From contig JANXXA010000144.1 of the NCBI GenBank assembly GCA_025350885.1, positions 1-8,433 on the forward strand: a stretch of DNA of 8,433 bases. The letters run 5' to 3'. Made by a program: the position numbers and the translations under genes. Under the pieces are notes generated by a model, which searched no databases, was not told the DNA's origin, and saw nothing but the letters and a program-made list of their open reading frames with translations. The DNA is from Phenylobacterium sp. (GTDB lineage: Bacteria > Pseudomonadota > Alphaproteobacteria > Caulobacterales > Caulobacteraceae). This document shows, piece by piece, positions 1 to 5,433 of the stretch (within the stretch, counting starts at the first letter, position 1; each line of letters starts with the position of its first letter).

Positions 1-255
1 ATGGACACCCGCAAGGTGCTGGTGACGCCTGAGGAGCCGATGACCGCGGCGCCGGCGCTGGCCGGATTCGAGACCGCGCTGATTGCGGCCGGCGGCTTCT
101 CAGTCACCTACCGCACCGGCCAGTCGACGGTGGAACAGATCCTGGCCGCCATCCGCGCCGCCGGCCTGCACATCAAGGACATCTCCACCGAGGACCCCGA
201 CCTGGAGGACGTGTTCGTGTCGCTGACATATGCGGCGGAAGAAGCGGCGACTTAA
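1..255 (+). CDS. ABC transporter ATP-binding protein, C-terminal end (partial)
   Basis: This is the last 84 codons of a gene that begins upstream of the window; the ATG at base 1 is most likely an internal methionine. No Walker A, signature or Walker B motif is present, as expected for the region after the nucleotide-binding domain. The segment resembles the C-terminal extension of ABC-2 type (drug/polysaccharide export, CcmA-like) ATPases: a beta-rich stretch (FSVTYRTGQ, residues 33-41), a helix (EQILAAIRAAGLHIKDIST, 45-63) and the hallmark ending DPDLEDVFVSLT (65-76), where family members carry 'LEDVF/IFVSLT' just before the stop. The protein would supply ATP hydrolysis to a membrane permease; no permease gene is in view. 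The stop is TAA at 253-255. The final 20 codons recur twice downstream, so the 3' end of this gene is the apparent target of the island. Family assignment rests on the C-terminal motif only. Confidence 0.8.
   Translation: MDTRKVLVTPEEPMTAAPALAGFETALIAAGGFSVTYRTGQSTVEQILAAIRAAGLHIKDISTEDPDLEDVFVSLTYAAEEAAT
196..255 (+). repeat. Gene-end repeat, copy A (native ABC ATPase 3' end)
   Basis: This is the first of three direct copies of the ABC ATPase 3' terminus, encoding PDLEDVFVSLTYAAEE-AAT-stop. The core at 205-224 (GAGGACGTGTTCGTGTCGCT) is identical in copy C and differs at one base in copy B. Over the 16 codons from the Pro codon, A matches B at 43 of 48 bases and C at 38 of 48. This copy is continuous with the upstream gene, so it is the end now in use. 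It marks the left edge of cassette 1. Confidence 0.85.
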
Positions 256-271
256 ACCGACGCCCCTGCGC

Positions 272-289
272 GCCGGACCATGGTTCGGC
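272..289. other. 18-bp near-perfect palindrome after the ABC ATPase stop
   Basis: GCCGGACCA/TGGTTCGGC is an inverted repeat in which all 9 pairs match apart from one G-T. It begins 16 bases after the TAA of the ABC gene and lies between that gene and the convergent stop of the immunity gene at 314. It has no trailing T-run, so it is a poor intrinsic terminator, although a weak bidirectional hairpin is possible. A protein-binding site is an alternative. No counterpart was seen next to copies B or C. Confidence 0.4.
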
Positions 290-313
290 ATTGCCTGACA
301 TCGACCCGCCGCG

Positions 314-988
314 TCACGTTTCGACACGCTCGTACCACGCACGCAAGAACCCGAGCAAACCGACGACGACGCAGCACGTTCCGGAAAAGATTATTTCCCC
401 TGGGCGATCTCGACTGATCCCCGCGAAGAATAGGGACAAACTCGCCACTCCTGACAGTGTAACGAAGAGAGCGAGCGCGAGGCAGCCCCAAGGTGGTCGT
501 CCGCCCTCCTTGCCCGCGGCGGAAATCGGGCTGGAGGGGTCCTCCCGAGCCTGCTTTTTCGCTTCAGCCGAGCCGAACTCATCCTCCTCCGGGGGCCCCT
601 CTTTGATGGACCACCAGGTGACCTCCTTGAACTGCGGGTCGTTCTTGAGCGCGGCAGCTAACTTGAGCGCGAGTTCGGCGTAGGCTGCCGCGTCCGGGGC
701 GGCTCCGGGGCGGAAGGACATGTTCTCGAACAGCAGTCGGAACACGGGGTGGGACGTAGAATTCACCTGACACCAGAACCTATGGCGCGCCTCGTACCTC
801 AGGCTGAATTCCCATCCGTTCTCGGCTGCGTGCTCCGGCTCGGCCACCTCGCAGCCGAGCTGCGTGAAAATCTCGCCGATCGCAACGGCGACATTGCGCC
901 CGCCGAAGAGAACGATGTTGTTGTGGCCGTCCTCAACCTGATCGTCGGGCAAGGCGGTCGTGAAAGCCACCCAGGGCTTGACCCTCAT
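314..988 (-). CDS. Putative immunity protein with two C-terminal membrane helices
   Basis: A 224-residue protein of no family I can name. Residues 1-130 look like a globular alpha/beta domain, with aromatic stretches (RHRFWCQVNSTSHPVFRLLFE, about 69-88, and EVTWWSIKEG, 122-131). A charged, Pro-rich linker (131-166) follows, then two hydrophobic segments at about 168-190 and 197-216, and a short charged tail. The start ATG at 988 overlaps the TGA of the upstream toxin gene in an ATGA arrangement, which implies translational coupling; no strong Shine-Dalgarno is visible. An immunity gene directly downstream of and overlapping a polymorphic toxin is the usual order, and this position is the main argument for the role. 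Two membrane helices would hold the soluble domain at the inner membrane. That is unusual if the toxin is a cytosolic nuclease, so the protein could instead be a membrane partner or block entry. The gene being real is fairly secure; the immunity role is inferred. Confidence 0.6.
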   Translation of the reverse strand: MRVKPWVAFTTALPDDQVEDGHNNIVLFGGRNVAVAIGEIFTQLGCEVAEPEHAAENGWEFSLRYEARHRFWCQVNSTSHPVFRLLFENMSFRPGAAPDAAAYAELALKLAAALKNDPQFKEVTWWSIKEGPPEEDEFGSAEAKKQAREDPSSPISAAGKEGGRPPWGCLALALFVTLSGVASLSLFFAGISRDRPGEIIFSGTCCVVVGLLGFLRAWYERVET

Positions 989-2493
989 TGTGGCTGCTCG
1001 AGATCGCCATAGAGCGTCGGCGCGTCAGCAAACGGAATGGTTGCCATGGCGTCTTTCAGACGAACCGGCATTCCATTCCAGAAGCGCTGAGGCCGGCTGT
1101 ATTTGGTGAGCCCCAGTTCCTTTGGCCTCCAGCCTTTGCCACCGTTCAAATGCGCCGGAAGTCGGAAGCCACCGGCCTTCGGGTCCACCTGATAGTGGTA
1201 TTTGTAGAAGTCGTTGCGTGACATGCCGCGCGGCGCGGCGACGTTGAGCGGGCTGTCGACCAGCCACCCCGGCAAATTCAGCTTCTTGGCGCGGCTCCGC
1301 GAGATGAGCGAGTGATGGCCCATGCCCTCATATCGCTGAGCAAGATACTCGGCGAGCTTCGGATTGGCGCCTTGCTCGACAAGGTTGGCGATGGTGGCAA
1401 CCCTTGTCGCCTCGAAGCCCTTTGCCGCCCGCAGCCCCTGAACCAGTTCACCGCCAGCGAACATCCCGGCCACGTTGGTCGCCGCTTCGCCGAGATTTTC
1501 CCCATGCTGGAATTGATGCTTGGTGACATCCCACAGGCTGCCGGACAGTTCGGCGTTGAAGGGGCTCATGTTGTCGATCGCATGACCTGCCGCGTCTCGC
1601 GCGTCCGATGCCACTCTTGAGGGATCATCGATCGCGGACCGCGCGTAACGGAGGGCGCCGCCAGCGGCGTCTGCTGCTGCCTTGGTCGCTTGCGCTTGGA
1701 CTAAAGGTCCTAAGGCGCCGGCCCATTGTAGGCCGAACAAGCCGGCTTCCGCCACGTCACGCGCCGTGTGATAGACCGCCAGCGGGGCTCCTGCGACAGC
1801 GCCGACCCCGTAAGCGACTGAACCCACTGCCTTCTTTGCGGCATCGGTCTCCCACCACGGTTTGGATTGCGGCGTTGTGACTGGCAAGCGGCCCGCCGAG
1901 GCGCCCGGTCCGACCGGCTCTCCCGTCCACACGTTCTGGCCGGCGTTGAACCGCGCCAGGAACTGATCGTTCGCGCTTGGCTGCGCGCGAACCGCAGCCA
2001 TGCGAGCATTGTCGTGGTGCAGAATTCGCTCGCCCAGAGCGGCGTCGTCCGCCGTAGCGTCGGCGTTGCCGTCAGAAAGGCGGTAGACGTGGCCCGGGTA
2101 GATCGTCGAACTGCGCCCGTCCATCCCGTTCAGGCGCGCGAAAGTCCCTATGGCGGCCGGATCGCTGCCCCCCACGAGACGGGTGATGTGATCCCCGGGC
2201 TGGGCCTTCACGTACTTGGGGGGCCCGCTCGACGCAGTGGACGAGCCAGCAGCGGCGTCTAGGTCGGCAGCGCCCGCCGGCGCGCTCGGCCCGGGCACGC
2301 CTCCTAGGGCCACGAGATCTGTGGGTCGGCTGGCGTCAAGGTTCTCGCCGGAGCGCGTCGAGGCGTCCCAACGCTGGCGACCTGCGGCGCCAAGAGCGTC
2401 GCGCTGCGCGACCTGATCGTTCTGATCATCCATCCAGAATTCTATGGGCTGATCGTCGTCCAGCGGCCCAAATCCGAAACGCCCCCAAGCCAT
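985..2493 (-). CDS. Polymorphic-toxin-like protein: LysM domain plus possible HNH/EndoVII-type C-terminal domain
   Basis: A 502-residue protein using ATG at 2493, chosen because AGAGGGG lies 7 bases upstream; the frame stays open to 2631, but the extra residues are basic and low in information. Residues 1-92 are an acidic, then Ala/Ser/Pro-rich leader with no signal peptide. Residues 93-141 resemble a LysM module (YVKAQPGDHITRLV ... LNGMDGRSSTIYPGHVYRL), which binds peptidoglycan-type glycans. Residues 215-375 are Ala/Gly-rich helices like the pre-toxin regions of polymorphic toxins. Residues 388-480 are the likely effector domain: YEGMGHHSLISR (GHH at 392-394), DSPLNV (Asn417), PRGMSRNDFYKYHY (His433), then WRPKELGLTKYS and WNGMP. 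The H-H, N, H spacing recalls HNH/EndoVII-fold toxins with a GHH signature, so a DNase or RNase activity is suggested but not proven. No PAAR, VgrG or Rhs repeats are present, so the secretion route is unknown. Its stop overlaps the downstream immunity gene by 4 bases. Confidence 0.7.
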   Translation of the reverse strand: MAWGRFGFGPLDDDQPIEFWMDDQNDQVAQRDALGAAGRQRWDASTRSGENLDASRPTDLVALGGVPGPSAPAGAADLDAAAGSSTASSGPPKYVKAQPGDHITRLVGGSDPAAIGTFARLNGMDGRSSTIYPGHVYRLSDGNADATADDAALGERILHHDNARMAAVRAQPSANDQFLARFNAGQNVWTGEPVGPGASAGRLPVTTPQSKPWWETDAAKKAVGSVAYGVGAVAGAPLAVYHTARDVAEAGLFGLQWAGALGPLVQAQATKAAADAAGGALRYARSAIDDPSRVASDARDAAGHAIDNMSPFNAELSGSLWDVTKHQFQHGENLGEAATNVAGMFAGGELVQGLRAAKGFEATRVATIANLVEQGANPKLAEYLAQRYEGMGHHSLISRSRAKKLNLPGWLVDSPLNVAAPRGMSRNDFYKYHYQVDPKAGGFRLPAHLNGGKGWRPKELGLTKYSRPQRFWNGMPVRLKDAMATIPFADAPTLYGDLEQPQ

Positions 2494-2500
2494 CCGCCAT

Positions 2501-2507
2501 CCCCTCT
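2501..2507 (-). promoter_or_regulatory. Ribosome binding site of the toxin gene
   Basis: AGAGGGG on the - strand sits 7 bases before the ATG at 2493. It decides the start, because no comparable site precedes the upstream in-frame ATG codons. I could not identify a convincing -35/-10 pair between here and copy B. Confidence 0.55.
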
Positions 2508-2669
2508 TCGCTGACACACGGCCGCCACCGTGCCGGAGCAAGAGTGATGGAAGGAGAGGAACAAAGCAAGAACTAATGCGCCTCTCAGCCGATCGCACAG
2601 TGCGCGCTGCCATGCTGACGGTCGCCCTCACAGCGCCTGCCTTTACCTATGAAGTCGTTAGAAGGAAGC

Positions 2670-2732
2670 CCGGACCTCGAGGACGTGATCGTGTCGCTGA
2701 CCTATGCGGCGGAAGAGGCGAGCGCGATCTAG
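2670..2732 (+). repeat. Gene-end repeat, copy B (orphan ABC ATPase 3' end)
   Basis: This second copy of the ABC ATPase terminus is detached from any ATPase gene and reads PDLEDVIVSLTYAAEE-ASAI-stop (TAG at 2730-2732). The core is at 2679-2698. Against copy A it has 5 changes in 48 bases, four of them synonymous and one changing Phe to Ile. Similarity to A and C ends just upstream of the Pro codon and about 4 codons before the stop. An in-frame ATG at 2649 would give a 27-residue peptide (MKSLEGSPDLEDVIV...), but no Shine-Dalgarno precedes it, so expression is doubtful. It separates cassette 1 from cassette 2. Confidence 0.85.
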
Positions 2733-2801
2733 GACGGGAGACGGATCTGGGCGTCGCGGACGCAGGCGGATAACTGCGAACCCACGCCTGTCATCCCGCG
2801 C

Positions 2802-2839
2802 GGGTTCCATCCACCCGCGCCGCCGGTCAGGCGGAACCC
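2802..2839. repeat. GC-rich inverted repeat, possible dispersed intergenic palindrome
   Basis: GGGTTCC at 2802-2808 pairs exactly with GGAACCC at 2833-2839 around a 24-base spacer that contains smaller GC complementarities. The left context (CCTGTCATCCCGCGCGGG) resembles dispersed intergenic palindromes common in alphaproteobacterial genomes. It could be such a repeat or a weak terminator for the - strand relics. Only one copy is visible in the window. Confidence 0.3.
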
Positions 2840-2852
2840 AGGGACGCGCTTA

Positions 2853-2963
2853 TCAGCGGCTGGCCGCGGCCTCCTGTTTCCGGGCCTTCGTCTCCTGACG
2901 CCGCGCCCCAGCGAGAGTATTGGGTAGCGAGTAGTTCCCTTCGTGGCAGGCGTACTCAAAGAT
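2853..2963 (-). pseudogene. C-terminal fragment of a hypothetical protein with the EYACHEGNY motif
   Basis: The - strand frame ending in TGA at 2853-2855 encodes IFEYACHEGNYSLPNTLAGA followed by a basic, Ala/Gln/Lys-rich tail and stop (37 codons including the stop). The motif [FY]EYACHEGNY followed by a short helix and charged tail is, from memory, the C-terminus of a widespread hypothetical family of proteobacteria and acidobacteria whose members are several times longer. Upstream the frame soon loses similarity and meets a TAG at 3000-3002, so the N-terminal part is missing. It is best read as a relic left by recombination in cassette 2. The family's function is not known to me. Confidence 0.6.
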
Positions 2964-3129
2964 CGGACCCCTTGACGCCACAAACGGCATCTCGGCGGGC
3001 TAGGTTTGCGAGTAGAGCGGTGGCCAGCGCCTCCTGCTGGATGTGCAGGGCGAGCTTCAGCACCGCATCGGCAAATAAGCCCCTTGCTTCAGGTGCGCTC
3101 CAGGGCCACCCGCCGAGCCGTCCTGACAC
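2956..3129 (-). CDS. Short open frame in phase with the TIR gene stop (doubtful)
   Basis: A 57-codon frame begins with GTG two codons after the TGA of the TIR gene, in the same reading frame, and ends in TGA at 2956-2958. The middle reads LFADAVLKLALHIQQEALA, which looks helical, and the end is GVKGSDL. It overlaps the start of the EYACHEGNY remnant in another frame. There is no Shine-Dalgarno and no family I recognise. It may be a small downstream gene, the relic of a longer C-terminus of the TIR protein, or chance. Confidence as a real gene is low. Confidence 0.2.
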   Translation of the reverse strand: MSGRLGGWPWSAPEARGLFADAVLKLALHIQQEALATALLANLARRDAVCGVKGSDL

Positions 3130-3132
3130 CTC

Positions 3133-5142
3133 TCAAGGGAAGTTCAGGCGGGTGAGGAGGGCGGCGTAGCGCGGGTCGCGGCGGATCGGGTCAAGGAACG
3201 GATCGCGCTTGACGGTTCTGAGCCCCGCGTCACGCACCTCGACACCCTTGTCGAGCGCGGCGAACGCCTCGTCAATCTCGCCGAGCTGGGCGTGGATCTG
3301 GGCATACTGGAAGGTGGAAGTATCGCCATCCGTAGCGCGTATGCTGCCCAGGATCGCCGTCGCTCCCGCGTGGTCGCCCCTCCTGGCGGAGAGAATTGCC
3401 TTGTCGGTCTGCACGAAGGTGTCGTCGGGCCGCATCCTGGCGAGCAGCGCTTGGGCGTCGGCGGAACGATCGAGCAAGATGAGGCTGTGCGACATATAGT
3501 ATTTTGGAAAGTTCCGCTGGGGCGCGAGCGCCGTTGCTCTCGCGCAGGCGCTGATCGCCTCCTGGTAGCGGCGCAGAGCGAACAGGCAAAGTCCGCGTTG
3601 ACTATGAGCCGTGGGGTTCAACGGATCGAGGGCTAGAAGATGGTCGGCCAGGGTCAACGCCGATGGGCCGTCGACCAGCCAGGGCAGGGTGTCCGAGGCG
3701 GTTACAAGCACCGATGGGTCATCGGGGGCCGAGGCCAACGCCTGGCTGAATTCTTGCAGCGCGCCTCTGAAGTCGAGCCGGAGAGCACTGATACTCCCGA
3801 ACATTGCGGCCACACTGCCGGAGCCCGGCATCAGCGCCGCCGCGCGCCTGGCGGATTGATCGGCGCGGTCGAGCCACTGGGTCAATTCCGCCGGACTGCC
3901 CGCAAATCCTGCGCCATATACCGCGAGCGAACTTGCCTTGCCGAGATGCGCGTCGCCGTAGTTCGGGTCGCGGGCGATCGCCGCATCGTAGAGGGTGATC
4001 AGCTTTCGGCTCACATCGGGTCCATCAGCGCTTCTGGCAAACGTCCTCGCCTGCAGATAGAGGTCCTGCGCTCCGGCATCCGCAGTTCCTCCGAGCGTCA
4101 GCACGGCCTTCTTGGCCGCGCCCAGGGCAACGCTCAGCGCGCGCGCCACCTCCGCGGCGATGTCGGTCTGGAGCTTGATCGCATCGCCCGGGGCGCGGTC
4201 GTACGTCTGCGCCCATTTCTCGACCCCGTCGTGTCCGTTGACGAGTTGCGCGCCGATACGGATGGTCTCCGGCGAGCGGCGCACGCTGCCGGTCAGGATG
4301 TGGGCCACGCCGAGCTTGGCCGCCGCCTCCGGAATGGCCAGATTCTTGACCGCCTCGCACGACGCCCTGCCAATCACCTGCAGCCCCACCCGCGACAGTG
4401 CGCCCCGCAGCTCTTCGGCGATGCCGTCGGAGAAGTAGGCCTGCGCCGGGTCGCCCGACATGTTGTTGAAGCTCATCACTGCTACCCGCTTCGACGCGGC
4501 CGCACTGGAGGGCTTAAGCAACGCCCAGCCGACGGCTGCGGCCGCGGCGATCACCGCCGTCCCGACGCCGCCGCCGACCAGCGCACGCCGGGAGACTTTC
4601 GGGGCCAGGACGGCCTTGCGGGGGGCGGTGGCGCGCTGGCCTGAGAGCGCGGCGTCGATGGCCTCGGCGAGGGCGCGGAACTTCGCGTCGGCCGGGTCGC
4701 CCTTCCATCCCTTGAGCGAGAGGACCTGGACCTCGCCGAAGCCCAGCGGGGGATCGACATCGTCCAGGCGAATGGGGAGGTAGACGCCCCGGCGGCGAGC
4801 GCGGGCGGCCTCGTCGCGCACGAATTCGCCCTCGGCGCCGACCGATCGCTTGGTCCAGGCGACGATCACGCAGCCCGCCGCCTCGAGATGCTGTTCGATG
4901 TCCAGGCGCCAGTTGCTCCCGCCGCCGATGTGCGCGTCCCACCACACCGAGAAGCCCTCGGCCTGCAACGCTTCGACGAGCGGCTTCAGCCGGGCCCGAT
5001 CCTCGGACTTGTAGGACAGGAACACTTGCGCGGATGGATCGATCGTCGGCCCCCGGCGCAAAGTGTCGCTCGAGCACCATAGGGCGATCCCGGCGCAAGT
5101 ACACCGCCGCAATGGGCCGGTCGTGGAAATCGGCTCCGGCAC
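3133..5142 (-). CDS. Membrane-anchored TIR domain protein with TolB-like and TPR regions
   Basis: Up to 669 residues from a GTG at 5142. A TIR domain spans about 38-165 (VFLSYKSEDRARLKPLVEAL, FSVWWDAHIGGGSNWR, CVIVAWTKRSV). A Lys/Arg-rich linker leads to one membrane helix at about 187-208 (LVGGGVGTAVIAAAAAVGWA). A TolB/FlgO-like domain follows at about 218-315 (RVAVMSFNNMSGD, YFSDGIAEELRGALS, ILTGSVRRS), as seen in bacterial adenylate-cyclase-like and CadC-like TPR proteins, then TPR helices from about 358 to the C-terminus (DPFLDPIRRDPRYAALL). With a cytoplasmic TIR and outer TolB/TPR part it could sense an envelope signal; bacterial TIR domains may hydrolyse NAD or act as adaptors, and I could not assign a catalytic glutamate. 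Family members usually start just before the FLSY motif, but here the first ~34 residues are unlike the family and no ATG is available, so the true start may be lost. It is the main cargo of cassette 2. Confidence 0.8.
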   Translation of the reverse strand: MPEPISTTGPLRRCTCAGIALWCSSDTLRRGPTIDPSAQVFLSYKSEDRARLKPLVEALQAEGFSVWWDAHIGGGSNWRLDIEQHLEAAGCVIVAWTKRSVGAEGEFVRDEAARARRRGVYLPIRLDDVDPPLGFGEVQVLSLKGWKGDPADAKFRALAEAIDAALSGQRATAPRKAVLAPKVSRRALVGGGVGTAVIAAAAAVGWALLKPSSAAASKRVAVMSFNNMSGDPAQAYFSDGIAEELRGALSRVGLQVIGRASCEAVKNLAIPEAAAKLGVAHILTGSVRRSPETIRIGAQLVNGHDGVEKWAQTYDRAPGDAIKLQTDIAAEVARALSVALGAAKKAVLTLGGTADAGAQDLYLQARTFARSADGPDVSRKLITLYDAAIARDPNYGDAHLGKASSLAVYGAGFAGSPAELTQWLDRADQSARRAAALMPGSGSVAAMFGSISALRLDFRGALQEFSQALASAPDDPSVLVTASDTLPWLVDGPSALTLADHLLALDPLNPTAHSQRGLCLFALRRYQEAISACARATALAPQRNFPKYYMSHSLILLDRSADAQALLARMRPDDTFVQTDKAILSARRGDHAGATAILGSIRATDGDTSTFQYAQIHAQLGEIDEAFAALDKGVEVRDAGLRTVKRDPFLDPIRRDPRYAALLTRLNFP

Positions 5143-5180
5143 GCCCCGAAACGGGCGTCCCCGAGTCGTGAGGCGCGGCC

Positions 5181-5357
5181 TCAGAGCGAAGGCGTCTTCA
5201 TCTCTATCGGCCAGCTGTGGTCGCGGCTCCTGAACACCGACTCCACGCCCGCGGCGACCGCCGCCCAGGTCTTCGAGCCCGGGGCGATCCCCTCCACGTG
5301 CCCCTCGCCGGGGATGGCGTAGGTCCCGGCGCGGATGTCGCCGGCGGCGCGGGCGGC
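5181..5357 (-). pseudogene. Truncated C-terminal fragment of an unidentified protein
   Basis: On the - strand, 58 sense codons end in TGA at 5181-5183 and read as a credible protein C-terminus: AGTYAIPGEGHVEGIAPG, then SKTWAAVAAGVESVFRSRDH, then SWPIEMKTPSL. Third codon positions are GC-rich as in neighbouring genes. The frame meets an in-frame TAG at 5358-5360 with no start codon of quality, and copy C begins about 10 bases further on. The gene therefore looks cut off at or next to the repeat junction, with its N-terminal part lost or left elsewhere. I do not recognise the family. It lies upstream of the TIR gene on the same strand, separated from the TIR GTG by 38 bases. Confidence 0.5.
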
Positions 5358-5369
5358 CTATACGGAGCC

Positions 5370-5429
5370 CCGGATTTGGAGGACGTGTTCGTGTCGCTCA
5401 CCTACGCGGCCGCTGAGCCCGTGGCCTGA
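5370..5429 (+). repeat. Gene-end repeat, copy C (orphan ABC ATPase 3' end)
   Basis: This third copy reads PDLEDVFVSLTYAAAE-PVA-stop (TGA at 5427-5429). Its core at 5379-5398 is identical to that of copy A over 20 bases. Against A there are 10 changes in 48 bases, eight synonymous and two within a single Glu-to-Ala codon. Upstream of the Pro codon it shares only a few bases with copy B (GGA-GCC) and nothing clear with A. It ends 4 bases before the convergent GFA stop, the tight spacing expected of an original gene pair, so this may be the ancestral 3' end of the ABC gene. It is the right edge of the island. Confidence 0.85.
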
Positions 5430-5433
5430 CCGA

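Larger units (their letters stand above)
2733..3132. other. 400-bp stretch of relics between copy B and the TIR gene
   Basis: No intact recognisable gene is present. From left to right it holds unassigned sequence (2733-2790), a GC-rich inverted repeat (2802-2839), the C-terminal remnant of a known hypothetical family on the - strand (2853-2963), and a 57-codon open frame of doubtful status on the - strand (2956-3129). The patchwork and the loss of gene starts mark it as scar sequence from earlier insertions and deletions. Confidence 0.6.

Noticed and set aside
2494..2631. Extended start of the toxin gene at 2631
   Set aside because: The extra 46 residues are basic and low in information, and the ATG at 2493 has AGAGGGG at proper spacing.
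2576..2773. 65-codon + strand frame starting MRLSADRTVRAAML, preceded by a purine-rich tract
   Set aside because: It starts like a signal peptide but soon becomes Arg/Gly-rich and runs through copy B in the wrong frame, so it is unlikely to be a gene.
3640..4644. 334-codon open frame on the + strand
   Set aside because: It is antisense to the TIR/TPR gene, with an Arg/Gly-rich translation and no recognisable motif.
5217..5429. 70-codon + strand frame that ends in the copy C gene end
   Set aside because: Only the last ~20 codons resemble the ABC ATPase. The rest is antisense to a better-looking - strand fragment, so it is not an intact gene.
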